This document shows, in pieces, positions 18,390-27,560 of a DNA stretch of 64,000 nucleotides (the first letter of the stretch is position 1; the number at the start of each line of letters is the position of its first letter). This DNA is from Metasolibacillus sp. (GTDB lineage Bacteria > Bacillota > Bacilli > Bacillales_A > Planococcaceae), in NCBI RefSeq assembly GCF_025291715.1, contig NZ_JAMBIZ010000001.1, positions 1-64,000 on the forward strand, read 5' to 3'. Under the pieces are notes generated by a model that did no database searches, was not told the DNA's origin, and saw only the letters and a list, made by a program, of their open reading frames with translations. The position numbers and the translations under genes were made by a program.

Positions 18390-19532
18390 ATGTTTTTTGA
18401 TTTAACGGATGAGCAACGCATGATTCAACGTACAATGAAGGAATTTGCTGACGAGGTTGTGGCGCCAGGGGCAATTGAGCGCGATAAAAAGAAAGCGTTT
18501 CCAAAAGAAATCTTTCAACAATTAGCTGAAATGGGCATGATGGGATTGCCTTTTCCAGAGGAATACGGTGGGGCTGGTGCAGATACGATTAGCTTTGCCA
18601 TTGTAACAGAGGAATTAAGTCGCGTATGTGCTTCAACAGGCATTACATATTCAGCACATATTTCACTTGGCGGCGCACCGCTGAATTTATTTGGCACAAA
18701 GGAGCAAAAAGAGCGCTACTTAACGCCAATTTGTACAGGGGAATCTTTTGGTGCCTTCGGTTTAACGGAGGCAAATGCAGGCTCTGATGCAGGGGGAACG
18801 GAGACGAGAGCAGTATTAGAAAACAATCAATTTACGATTAATGGCTCAAAAATGTTTATTACGAATGCAAGCTATGCTAAGCATTTAGCATTAACGGCGA
18901 TTACGGATATAAAAGATGGCAAAAAAGAAATTAGTGCAATTATCGTGCCAACAAATGCAAAGGGCTTTACGATTATAGACGAATATGAAAAGATGGGCTT
19001 AAACGCATCGAATACGACAGAGCTTATTTTAGAAAATGTTGTTGTGCCAGAGGAAAATCTGCTCGGCACAAAAGGAAATGGCTTCAAGCAATTTTTACAA
19101 ACATTAGATGGTGGACGCATCGGCATCGCAGCGATGGCTGTAGGTATTGCGCAAGGAGCGATGAATAAGGCGGTGCAATATGCAAAGGAGCGCAAGCAAT
19201 TCGGTAAAGCGCTTGCGGAGTTCCAAGCAACACAATTTAAGCTAGCTGATATGGCGGTAAAAATTGAGATAGCGCGAACGTATGTCTATAAAGCAGCGTG
19301 GCTCAAAGATCAAGGACGCCCATTTAGCAAAGAGGCAGCCATTGCTAAATACTATGCATCTGAGATGGCAATGGAAGTTTGCGATGAGGCAATTCAAATA
19401 CATGGTGGCTATGGCTATATGCGTGAATATGAAGTGGAACGCTATATGCGTGATGCGAAATTATTGGAAATTGGAGAAGGTACATCTGAGGTACAAAAGC
19501 TCGTTATTGCAAGACATATTTTGGATGCGTGA
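18390..19532 (+). CDS. Acyl-CoA dehydrogenase
   Basis: This 380-residue flavoprotein oxidises acyl-CoA at the alpha-beta bond and passes electrons to ETF. The family signatures FGLTEANAGSDAGGTET (about 125-140) and QIHGGYGYMREYEVERYMRDAK (C-terminal) are present. The catalytic Glu is expected in GEGTSEVQ near residue 365. It is closest in type to short-chain or butyryl-CoA dehydrogenases (AcdA, MmgC). The start is taken at ATG 18390 with AAAGGGG upstream; a GTG nine bases earlier is possible. No other beta-oxidation genes are adjacent. Confidence 0.93.
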   Translation: MFFDLTDEQRMIQRTMKEFADEVVAPGAIERDKKKAFPKEIFQQLAEMGMMGLPFPEEYGGAGADTISFAIVTEELSRVCASTGITYSAHISLGGAPLNLFGTKEQKERYLTPICTGESFGAFGLTEANAGSDAGGTETRAVLENNQFTINGSKMFITNASYAKHLALTAITDIKDGKKEISAIIVPTNAKGFTIIDEYEKMGLNASNTTELILENVVVPEENLLGTKGNGFKQFLQTLDGGRIGIAAMAVGIAQGAMNKAVQYAKERKQFGKALAEFQATQFKLADMAVKIEIARTYVYKAAWLKDQGRPFSKEAAIAKYYASEMAMEVCDEAIQIHGGYGYMREYEVERYMRDAKLLEIGEGTSEVQKLVIARHILDA

Positions 19533-19671
19533 TCGATAAGTGACGAAATTGTTACAAACAAAGTAAAACTTATGCTTTAGGTCTTTCCGTTTTCAACTGA
19601 ATGCAGTACAATAATTATTGTTGAATAGATTCTATCATATAGAAGCAAAATAAATGAGGGAGGGCAATCGT

Positions 19672-20007
19672 ATGAAAAACAATCCAGTTTTTCCTTACAT
19701 CTTAATTTTAGCATTCGGTATCGGACTTATTTTCTTCATGTCAATTAACGGTGCTGGAAAAAGTGAAGAAGCGCATGAAGAAGGCGGCGAAACATCTGAA
19801 CAAGCTGATGGCGCAGCACTAGTACAAGGCTGTATCGGCTGTCACGGTGGTGACTTAACAGGTGGTATGGGACCAAACTTACATGGTATCGCACTATCTA
19901 AAGAAGAAATCATCGACGTTTTAGTAAATGGTAAAGGTGCAATGCCTGCAGGTGCTGCAAAAGGCAACGAGGAAGCAGTAGCTGACTACATTTTATCTTT
20001 AGAATAG
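19672..20007 (+). CDS. cccA: Membrane-bound cytochrome c550
   Basis: This is a 111-residue small c-type cytochrome. Residues 5-25 form the N-terminal membrane anchor, a Glu-rich linker follows, and CIGCH (about 53-57) binds haem. The Met ligand is likely in GAMPAGA. It transfers electrons between the bc complex and cytochrome oxidase at the outer membrane face. The ATG at 19672 follows GGGAGGG; the upstream in-frame ATG lies before the RBS. The position between sigA and trmK matches B. subtilis cccA. Its codon use is notably biased, as in a well-expressed gene. Confidence 0.93.
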   Translation: MKNNPVFPYILILAFGIGLIFFMSINGAGKSEEAHEEGGETSEQADGAALVQGCIGCHGGDLTGGMGPNLHGIALSKEEIIDVLVNGKGAMPAGAAKGNEEAVADYILSLE

Positions 20008-20016
20008 TAACGACTT

Positions 20017-20066
20017 AATCGGCTTAACCGCTCATTTCATGGGTGGTTGAAGCCGATTATTTTTTT
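20017..20066 (+). terminator. cccA terminator
   Basis: AATCGGCTTAACC pairs with GGTTGAAGCCGATT (one mismatch) and is followed by TATTTTTTT. Confidence 0.85.
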
Positions 20067-20131
20067 CGCTCGGCTAGTGCACCATTTTCTACTATAATAG
20101 AATGGAGATATTGCAGAAAAGAGGAATTTTG

Positions 20132-20830
20132 ATGAATGCACAAAAATTATCGAAACGATTAGAAACAGTTGCATCCTTTGTGCCAACAGGAGCAGTTGTA
20201 GCGGATATCGGGAGCGATCATGCCTATTTACCATGTTATTTAGTACAGCAAGGCATTGTTTCACAGGCGGTTGCAGGTGAAGTTGTGAAAGGTCCGTATG
20301 AATCTGCACTGCGTCAAGTACGAGCAGAAGGCTTACTTGACCATATTCAAGTAAGATTGGCGGACGGTCTTGCTGCTATTGAACAGGCTGATCGTGTCGA
20401 TACAGTTACGATTGCAGGAATGGGTGGACCTTTAATTGTGTCGATATTGGAAAAGCATCCAGAGGTGCTTACTTCTGTTACACGTTTAATTTTACAGCCA
20501 AATATTCATGCGAAGGTGATACGTGAATGGGCATTGGCACATGGCTGGGCTGTTTTAGATGAGGTTATTTTAGAGGAAGATGATAAAATTTATGAAATCC
20601 TTGTTTTACAAAAAGGGGCAATGCAGCTGACAGAGGCAGAGATTTTGCTTGGTACGCATTTAATTGCACAGCACACAGCTGTTTTTGTGAAAAAATGGAC
20701 GAAGGAAATTGACAATTGGCAAAGAATTTTACAGGACTTGAATAGAGCAGAGGCAACACCTGATATTCAAGCGAAGCGAGAGGAGTTACAGCAATTAATT
20801 CAATTAGTTGAAGGAGTGCTAGCAAAATGA
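20132..20830 (+). CDS. trmK: tRNA (adenine-22 N1) methyltransferase TrmK
   Basis: This 232-residue SAM-dependent enzyme (COG2384, YqfN) makes m1A22 in bacterial tRNA. The SAM loop is VADIGSDHAYLPCYL (about 24-38). The catalytic region has TIAGMGGPLIVSIL and LILQPNIH. The C-terminal coiled-coil region (about 170-230) is also typical. The start at 20132 follows AGAGGAA. It overlaps the next gene by 4 bases (ATGA), so they are translationally coupled. Confidence 0.93.
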   Translation: MNAQKLSKRLETVASFVPTGAVVADIGSDHAYLPCYLVQQGIVSQAVAGEVVKGPYESALRQVRAEGLLDHIQVRLADGLAAIEQADRVDTVTIAGMGGPLIVSILEKHPEVLTSVTRLILQPNIHAKVIREWALAHGWAVLDEVILEEDDKIYEILVLQKGAMQLTEAEILLGTHLIAQHTAVFVKKWTKEIDNWQRILQDLNRAEATPDIQAKREELQQLIQLVEGVLAK

Positions 20831-21948
20831 AATCTGTAAATGGCAATGAAATTATTCAATTATTCGAAAGCTGGTCGCCGAAAAAGCTTGCCTGTATGCC
20901 CAATGATCCGATAGGGCTTGCGATTGGCACAGTCAATAAAGAGGTGACGAAAGTGCTCGTCACGCTTGATGTGACGCTGGAGGTAGTGGAAGAGGCAATA
21001 GCACAGGGCTGTGAGCTCATTATTGCACATCACCCACCCATTTTCCGCAAGCTGAGCAATTTGCGGACAGATACACCTGCTGGCAAGCTTTATGAAAAAT
21101 GCTTAAAGCATGATATTGCGGTCTATGCAGCACATACGAACTTAGATGTGGCACAAGGTGGTGTCAATGATTTACTAGCGGATGCCTTGCAGCTTGAAAA
21201 TCGAAAAATTTTGGAGCACACATATAGCGAGCAGCTGATGAAGCTAGCCGTTTATGTGCCAACGGAATATGCAGAAACGCTGCGTATTGCACTCGCTAAT
21301 GCGGGGGCAGGACAAATAGGCGATTATGATACGTGTAGCTTTACGACGGCTGGAGAAGGGCGTTTTCGTGCATTAGATGGAGCCAATCCTTTTGTCGGTC
21401 AAATCGGTGAGGTCAATGTCGAACCTGAGCAAAAAGTAGAGGTCGTTTTCCCAAGCAGCCAAAAAAATCGTATTTTAAAAGCAATGCTGAATACGCACCC
21501 GTATGAGGAGCCTGCCTATGACGTATGGGAGCTAGCGTTAACTGCCAAAGAAGAAGGCTTAGGTCGTATTGGAACATTGCAGCAACCAATGACATTGCAG
21601 CAATTTGCAGAATTCGTCAAGGTACAGCTTGATGTACCATGCTTGCGTGTTGTAGGTGATTTACAGCGCACTGTTTCGAAGGTAGCGGTTATCGGTGGAG
21701 ACGGCAATAGCTATATTGCAGCGGTAAGAAGAGCTGGTGCAGATGTTTTCGTAACAGGGGATATCGGCTTCCATATGGCACAGGATGCAGAAGTCAATGG
21801 CTTAAGCATTGTCGACCCTGGACATCATGTGGAAAAGGTGATGATTAAAGGTGTTGCGGAGAAAATGAAGGTACTATGTGCAAAGAAGAAATTACCTGTA
21901 CAATTTATTGAATCACAAATTCATACAGAGCCATTTAAGTTTATTTAA
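20827..21948 (+). CDS. yqfO: Nif3-like dinuclear metal protein YqfO
   Basis: This 373-residue member of the Nif3/DUF34 family forms hexamers with a two-metal site. Metal ligands are visible in IIAHHPPIF (about 60-68) and AAHTNLDVAQGG (about 101-112). The C-terminal half has GDIGFHMAQDA and DPGHHVEK. A PII-like insert (about 130-230) distinguishes the long Gram-positive version. The biochemical role is still unclear. It is coupled to trmK, as in many Bacillota. Confidence 0.92.
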   Translation: MKSVNGNEIIQLFESWSPKKLACMPNDPIGLAIGTVNKEVTKVLVTLDVTLEVVEEAIAQGCELIIAHHPPIFRKLSNLRTDTPAGKLYEKCLKHDIAVYAAHTNLDVAQGGVNDLLADALQLENRKILEHTYSEQLMKLAVYVPTEYAETLRIALANAGAGQIGDYDTCSFTTAGEGRFRALDGANPFVGQIGEVNVEPEQKVEVVFPSSQKNRILKAMLNTHPYEEPAYDVWELALTAKEEGLGRIGTLQQPMTLQQFAEFVKVQLDVPCLRVVGDLQRTVSKVAVIGGDGNSYIAAVRRAGADVFVTGDIGFHMAQDAEVNGLSIVDPGHHVEKVMIKGVAEKMKVLCAKKKLPVQFIESQIHTEPFKFI

Positions 21949-21969
21949 CTCCTTGCATCGGTAAAGTAG

Positions 21970-22014
21970 AGTGTTTGAAAACGGTATGTTTGACCGCTTT
22001 CAAACACTTTTTTT
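21970..22014 (+). terminator. Terminator after yqfO
   Basis: AGTGTTTGAAA pairs with TTTCAAACACT, with further pairing around the CGGT/ACCG pair inside, then seven T residues. Confidence 0.88.
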
Positions 22015-22084
22015 AATGGCTTATGGAACCTTTTCTATTCAAAAATGTCTACTATACACAAAATGGAGAAAGAAGGCATAAGAG

Positions 22085-22543
22085 ATGGCTATGATTCCTA
22101 TCAAATCTAATGGTGTTGCTGTGGTGTTATTGAAAAAAATTAATGATACATATCATGTTCTATTATTAAAAAGAGCATCTCCTATTTTAAATAACATTTG
22201 GTGCTATATTGGAGGTGCCATTGAAAATGGTGAGACTGCTATAGAAGCAGTGTATCGAGAAATTAGAGAAGAAACAGGCATTACAGAGCTTGCCTTATAT
22301 TCATCCAATCAATTTGACCAAATTTTCTCTCCACAAGACAATTTTATTTACATGGCACCTGTTTTTGTAGGCTTTGTTCATAAAGAGCAATCTGTCATAT
22401 TAAACAGCGAGCATAGCGAATATCAATGGCTTCCTTTCGACGAAGCGAAAGAAATGGTAAGTTTACCTGGCAATGAGGTAGTCCTTCAATTAATCGAAAA
22501 TCATTTCGTTAAGAAAGAGCCTTTGAAGTATTTAAGAATTTAA
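22085..22543 (+). CDS. Nudix hydrolase
   Basis: This 152-residue protein has a complete Nudix box starting GAIENGETAIEAVYREIREE at about 47-66 and continuing with TGI. It therefore hydrolyses a nucleoside diphosphate linked to another group, with Mg2+ bound by the REIREE helix. The exact substrate is not deducible. GGAGAAAGAAGG lies upstream. It is a lone gene, and its codon use looks more AT-rich than yqfO before it. It may be part of the inserted block that includes the ABC importer. Confidence 0.88.
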   Translation: MAMIPIKSNGVAVVLLKKINDTYHVLLLKRASPILNNIWCYIGGAIENGETAIEAVYREIREETGITELALYSSNQFDQIFSPQDNFIYMAPVFVGFVHKEQSVILNSEHSEYQWLPFDEAKEMVSLPGNEVVLQLIENHFVKKEPLKYLRI

Positions 22544-22560
22544 GTTATATAATTTATTCG

Positions 22561-22599
22561 AAAAAAATAGCCACGAAACGTTCATTCGTGGCCATTTTT
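22561..22599. terminator. Bidirectional terminator
   Basis: GCCACGAA pairs with TTCGTGGC, flanked by A and T tracts, between the convergent Nudix and ABC ATPase genes. Confidence 0.85.
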
Positions 22600-22613
22600 G
22601 AGAAATGCTGTTT

Positions 22614-24365
22614 TTACTCGCCCTTAGCTAAAGCAACCCAATGTCCTTTGGAAATTTCGACAAGCTCTGTGTTGTCGACATCAAAGCGTTTAGCACGTAG
22701 CTCATCTTCTGTTAACACATGTCTTTTCTGCTGCTTCTGTTTTTCGATTGCTGGGTCAGGAATTGGAATCGATTGCAGTAGCATTTTCGTATAAGGATGC
22801 TGCGGGTTGGAATAAAGCTCCTCGCTCTCAGCTAGCTCAACAATTTTTCCGCCATACATAACAGCTACTCGGTCACTAATATGCTTGACCATCGATAAAT
22901 CATGGGCAATAAATAAATAGGTTAAGCCAAAGCGCTGCTGTAAATCCTTTAATAAGTCAACAATTTGCTTTTGAATTGATACATCCAAGGCAGACAACGG
23001 TTCATCACAAACAATGAAGTTCGGCTCAACCGCCAATGCTCTTGCAATACCAATGCGCTGGCGCTGTCCACCGCTAAATTCATGTGGATAACGTAGCGCA
23101 TGCTCCTTATTTAAGCCAACAAGCTCTAATAATTCCTCGACACGTGCACGACGCTGCTCCTTCGATGTCGTGAGCTTATGAACATCCAATGCCTCACCAA
23201 TAATATCGAGCACTTTTTTGCGAGGGTTCAAAGACGAGTATGGGTCTTGGAAAATCATTTGTAAATGGCGACGCATACTCTTTAACTCATTTTTCGATAA
23301 GCGTGTCACAGGCACACCTTTATATAGCACCTCTCCATCAGTTGGCTGGTGTAGCTGCAAAATAGTACGTCCTGTTGTGGATTTACCTGAGCCAGATTCT
23401 CCTACAAGTCCAAGCGTTTCACCAGGGTAAATATGGAATGATAAATCATTAACAGCCTTGACAACATCACCTTTACCAAAATCAAAATGCTTTTGCAAAT
23501 GGCGTATTTCTACTAATGGCACATTGGGGTCAAGGTCCGCTGGCAAGTTTGGCTGTACTTTTGCTTCCTTTTTTTCGTGTAGCCTTGGCAAGGCATTTAA
23601 TAAACGCTTCGTATAGCTGTGCTGCGGGTTTGCGAAAATTTCCTCCGTTGTTCCTTGCTCAACGATTTCGCCCTCCTTCATCACAACGACACGGTCACAC
23701 ATCCCTGCGACAACGCCTAAATCATGGGTAATTAAAATAATGGCTGTGCCTAGTCGCTCCTGCATGCGCTTCATCAAGCTTAAAATTTGCGCTTGAATCG
23801 TTACATCGAGCGCTGTTGTTGGCTCATCTGCAATTAATAAAGAAGGATTACATGCCAATGCCATTGCAATCATTACACGCTGGCGCATTCCACCACTAAA
23901 TTCATGTGGATATTGCTTATAGCGCTCCTCGCAATTGTTAATACCAACTAATTTTAATAGCTCAATCGTTTGTGTATATGCCTCTTGCTTCGAAAGCTTT
24001 TGATGCTTCATTAAGCCTTCTGCAATTTGCTCACCGATACGAATTGTTGGGTTAGTGGAGGTCATTGGGTCTTGGAAAATCATGCTAATATCCTTCCCGC
24101 GAATAGACTCCATATGTTTTTCTGTTTGCTCGACTAAATTTTGTCCTTGAAAGTGAATCTCACCTGATTTTAAAAAGGAGGGAGGTGATGGCAGCAAGCG
24201 CATAATCGAACGAGCTGTTACGCTTTTACCGCTACCAGATTCTCCTACAATACCAACTGTTTCCCCTTTATTGACATGAAAGCTAACGCCCTTTACTGCT
24301 TCAAATTCGCTTTCCCCTGTAATAAAGGAAACGCGCAAATCATTTACTTCTAATAATTTTTCCAT
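22614..24365 (-). CDS. Fused double ATPase of an oligopeptide/nickel-type ABC importer
   Basis: This 583-residue protein has two complete ATPase domains (DppD-like then DppF-like) in one chain, as in GsiA. Each half has Walker A ([13 protein letters not shown] and [13 protein letters not shown]), a signature (FSGGMRQRV and FSGGQRQRI) and Walker B ([12 protein letters not shown] and [12 protein letters not shown]). Each ends in the oligopeptide C-terminal motif ([12 protein letters not shown] and [12 protein letters not shown]). Start 24365 has AGGTGG upstream. It is transcribed divergently from the permease and binding-protein genes and should energise that importer. Confidence 0.94.
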   Translation of the reverse strand: MEKLLEVNDLRVSFITGESEFEAVKGVSFHVNKGETVGIVGESGSGKSVTARSIMRLLPSPPSFLKSGEIHFQGQNLVEQTEKHMESIRGKDISMIFQDPMTSTNPTIRIGEQIAEGLMKHQKLSKQEAYTQTIELLKLVGINNCEERYKQYPHEFSGGMRQRVMIAMALACNPSLLIADEPTTALDVTIQAQILSLMKRMQERLGTAIILITHDLGVVAGMCDRVVVMKEGEIVEQGTTEEIFANPQHSYTKRLLNALPRLHEKKEAKVQPNLPADLDPNVPLVEIRHLQKHFDFGKGDVVKAVNDLSFHIYPGETLGLVGESGSGKSTTGRTILQLHQPTDGEVLYKGVPVTRLSKNELKSMRRHLQMIFQDPYSSLNPRKKVLDIIGEALDVHKLTTSKEQRRARVEELLELVGLNKEHALRYPHEFSGGQRQRIGIARALAVEPNFIVCDEPLSALDVSIQKQIVDLLKDLQQRFGLTYLFIAHDLSMVKHISDRVAVMYGGKIVELAESEELYSNPQHPYTKMLLQSIPIPDPAIEKQKQQKRHVLTEDELRAKRFDVDNTELVEISKGHWVALAKGE

Positions 24366-24492
24366 TATAAATATCCACCTATCTATTATCAATTATGTCT
24401 CAGCTCAAATGCTGAAAGTTACGCTATTTATTCAATTTGATAAAGCTTTTCGTTAAGTATTTTGCTTTTGGACAAAATAATAAATATTTTTA

Positions 24493-24521
24493 TTGACGAA
24501 ATGATATCGCTAATACATAAT
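24493..24521 (+). promoter_or_regulatory. Likely promoter of the ABC permease operon
   Basis: TTGACG and CATAAT are separated by 17 bases, 84 bases before the permease start, in the divergent intergenic region. Confidence 0.55.
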
Positions 24522-24604
24522 GTACTATACAGATAGGAATTATACAATAACCGTTTTGTGAAACTTATCAAGTATTTTAAAATTGTTATGAAGGGAGAAG
24601 CAAT

Positions 24605-26032
24605 ATGTCCAATAATGAAATTTTTGGGCGAGGCATCAATGCATATTTTGCAAGAAGCTATCAAAAATTAAGTGCCAAAAAAAGCTATGCATGGATTTTA
24701 TATATAACGGGCTTGCTCGTTCATATCGTTGCTACTGTATTGTTTTTCTATAAAAAAAATAACAATGCATATTCCGAAAAATATGCGCAGCAAAAAGCGC
24801 AATTAATTGCTTCAGGCATAGAAAAGGAGTGGGCAGCGGAATATAGAGAGCAGGAATTATCCAAAGCAAGCTTCTTTCATCAAAAAATAGATGAGCAAAA
24901 GCTACAAGCAACAGTCCAACAATTAGTTGAACAAAGGATGAATAAGGAAGTTGAGCAGCAGCTTTTCGCACAAGATGTGGCACAACAGACCTATACAGCA
25001 TATTTTAGTCAACTACTAATGAAGCCTGCATTTTTAGCATTAAGCTTTATACCTAGTATTATCATGTATATCATACTTATTTTATGTAGCAATCCATTTG
25101 CACGCTTTATCGTTGAACGTATTATTCAAAGCTTGTTTGTTATTGTTGGTGTGGCGATATTGGTGTTTTCGATTTTATATATTTCACCATTTGACCCAGC
25201 ACGCAATCTGTTAGGCGTTGAGGCGACACCAGCACAAATTGCGAATTTTAATAAGCTACATGGCTTGGATCAGCCGTACTTGGTGCAGCTATGGCATTCT
25301 TTATCAGGGCTATTTACCTTTGATTTAGGGAATTCCTTTGCGGGGAAAGAGGATATTACGCAAAGTATTATGAATAAATTCCCAGTAACATTAAAGATAG
25401 CATTATTTTCTTTAATTATGGCTGTGATTATTGCGATACCAGTCGGCATTATTTCAGCTGTTCGACCTAATTCCTTTTTAGATTATGCATTTATGCTATT
25501 AGCATTAATTGGCTTATCCATTCCGAGCTTCTGGCAAGGTCTAATTTTTATTTTAACATTCTCGTTAAAGCTACAATGGCTACCTGCAACATATAATCCG
25601 AGTAATTGGTTATCCATTGTAATGCCAATTGTTGTATTAGGGACATCCATTACAGCATCAATTGCAAGGATGACGCGCTCCAGCATGCTAGAGGTCATTC
25701 ATGAGGATTATATTATTACAGCAAAGGCAAAGGGCTTAAGCGAGAAAAACGTCATTGTCAAACATGCAATTCGCAATGCGATGATTCCAATTATTACAGT
25801 GATTGGGTTATTGTTCGGTGGCATGCTTGGCGGGGCAGCGGTAACAGAAAAAGTATTCAATATTAGCGGTATCGGTAGTTATATTGTCGATAAGCAGTTT
25901 ATACCTGATATTCCTGCAATTTTGGGTGGCGTTGTTTACATCGCTATTACCATTTCGATTGTCAATATGGTCATTGATATGTTATATGCTTTCTTTGATC
26001 CACGTATCCGCTCAAAAATGAAGCAATCTTAG
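24605..26032 (+). CDS. DppB-like permease with an extra N-terminal membrane domain
   Basis: The C-terminal 310 of 475 residues are a normal DppB/OppB permease: FARFIVERIIQSLFVI start, FDLGNSFAGKEDI, and the EAA loop with DYIITAKAKGLSEKN contacting the ATPase. The first 160 residues are additional: membrane helix about 29-50, then about 85 residues of charged, Gln/Lys/Glu-rich helix (likely coiled coil outside the membrane), then another helix about 140-158. GAAGGGAGAAG precedes the ATG. It is the first gene of a three-gene operon with the second permease and the binding protein. Confidence 0.9.
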   Translation: MSNNEIFGRGINAYFARSYQKLSAKKSYAWILYITGLLVHIVATVLFFYKKNNNAYSEKYAQQKAQLIASGIEKEWAAEYREQELSKASFFHQKIDEQKLQATVQQLVEQRMNKEVEQQLFAQDVAQQTYTAYFSQLLMKPAFLALSFIPSIIMYIILILCSNPFARFIVERIIQSLFVIVGVAILVFSILYISPFDPARNLLGVEATPAQIANFNKLHGLDQPYLVQLWHSLSGLFTFDLGNSFAGKEDITQSIMNKFPVTLKIALFSLIMAVIIAIPVGIISAVRPNSFLDYAFMLLALIGLSIPSFWQGLIFILTFSLKLQWLPATYNPSNWLSIVMPIVVLGTSITASIARMTRSSMLEVIHEDYIITAKAKGLSEKNVIVKHAIRNAMIPIITVIGLLFGGMLGGAAVTEKVFNISGIGSYIVDKQFIPDIPAILGGVVYIAITISIVNMVIDMLYAFFDPRIRSKMKQS

Positions 26033-26045
26033 GAGAGGATTTTTT

Positions 26046-27542
26046 GTGAAATTCATATCAAATGTGAAGCTACTTTTGAAAATTACACAGGAATATGTCA
26101 ATGCACAATTTACCATTGCCTTTTCTGCGATTTTTTCAGTATTGCTTTTACTTTATAGCTTTAATTTTAGTGAAGGGGTGTGGCGACCATATGTGTTGTA
26201 TGGCTTTCTCATTTACGCTGTGACAACACTTTATGTGTGGCTCACTTCACTGCTTATAAAAAGAGATTTAGCAAAGGTGCATCAAATTGAACGGAGAACA
26301 CGCTGGCTAGGCTATCCATTAATGCTGACGATTTTTGCTGGCAATATTTTTGCGGCAGGCTATGGCTTTATGCTTGTGACGAAAAATAAAACGGCGGAGT
26401 ATACGTTTGCGGTTTATGCACTGATGACACAAATTGTTATTTTTATGCTTTCGGCACTTAATATATTTAAGCCTTATGTTGTCGATAGCTTCGTTATGGC
26501 AATGGCTGCATTTATAGCATTGGCACTTGTTTATGCAGTAACAGCAGTGCTTGTTGCGCGCTATGTCACAGCTACCTCTGCACCGAAATGGATGCAGCTG
26601 CTAGGTATTGTGCTGTTGCTTGCAACAGTGACAGGTAATTTGTTTGCCACATTGCTCGGCTTTACATTGATTCGTAAGGCGAGAAATGCAGATCCTTCTG
26701 CAATAGAGAAGTGGCAAAAAACATGGGACAAAATTTTGCGCAATACGATGGCTGTGTTCGGCATGTTCTTTATTATTACAATGTTTTCATTGTCAATTGT
26801 CAGCTCATGGACGTTTGATTATGACTTTGCGACACAAAATAATTATAGTGCCCTATTGCAAGGGCCATCATTTGAATATCCATTAGGCACAGATGATTTT
26901 GGGCGTGATTTATTCTCCCGCATCGTCTTCGGTGCACAAATCTCGTTAATTGTCGGCTTTTTCTCAACAATTATTCCCGCAATTATTGGTGGGGCACTTG
27001 GGGCATTTTCAGGCTATTACGGTCGACATACAGACAATATCATTATGCGTTTGCTTGATATTTTATATGCGATTCCAGGTATTCTGTTAGCAATTGCGAT
27101 TATTGCCGCATTTGGCGCCAATACAGTGAACTTAATTATCGCACTAAGCGTTGGAGCGATTCCGACATATGCTCGAACGATGCGTGCCAATGTCATGCAA
27201 ATTGCCAATTACGAGTTTGTCGAGTCCGCACGTGCCTTGGGTGTGTCTGATGGGGCGATTATATTTAAGCATATCGTACCAAACTCTTTAGCACCGATGA
27301 TTGTCAAGGCAACCTTAACAATTGGTGGCGCGGTTATTTCAACGAGTAGCTTGAGCTTCCTTGGGCTAGGTGTTGAGCCACATATTCCTGAATGGGGCAA
27401 TATTTTAAAAGTAGGAAGCACATATTTAGAAACACATTCTTATGTAGCGATTTTCCCAGGGATTTGTATTATGCTGCTCGTGCTATCATTTAATTTCTTT
27501 GGTGATGGCTTACGTGACGCATTAGACCCGAAATCAAATTAA
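26046..27542 (+). CDS. DppC-like permease with an extra polytopic N-terminal domain
   Basis: The DppC core (about residues 235-498) is clear: HPLGTDDFGRD-type motif read here as PLGTDDFGRDLFSR, the EAA loop with NYEFVESARALGVSD, and SFNFFGDGLRDALDPK at the end. Before it lie about 230 residues with some six or seven membrane helices. Two stretches there (around 88-115 and 180-212) share a GN-[IL]-FA..GF.L..K pattern and may be an internal duplication. Usual DppC proteins are about 300 residues. It starts with GTG or ATG 13 bases after the first permease, with AGGAGAGG upstream. Confidence 0.9.
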   Translation: MKFISNVKLLLKITQEYVNAQFTIAFSAIFSVLLLLYSFNFSEGVWRPYVLYGFLIYAVTTLYVWLTSLLIKRDLAKVHQIERRTRWLGYPLMLTIFAGNIFAAGYGFMLVTKNKTAEYTFAVYALMTQIVIFMLSALNIFKPYVVDSFVMAMAAFIALALVYAVTAVLVARYVTATSAPKWMQLLGIVLLLATVTGNLFATLLGFTLIRKARNADPSAIEKWQKTWDKILRNTMAVFGMFFIITMFSLSIVSSWTFDYDFATQNNYSALLQGPSFEYPLGTDDFGRDLFSRIVFGAQISLIVGFFSTIIPAIIGGALGAFSGYYGRHTDNIIMRLLDILYAIPGILLAIAIIAAFGANTVNLIIALSVGAIPTYARTMRANVMQIANYEFVESARALGVSDGAIIFKHIVPNSLAPMIVKATLTIGGAVISTSSLSFLGLGVEPHIPEWGNILKVGSTYLETHSYVAIFPGICIMLLVLSFNFFGDGLRDALDPKSN

Positions 27543-27560
27543 TATTGGAGGAATTTAAAA

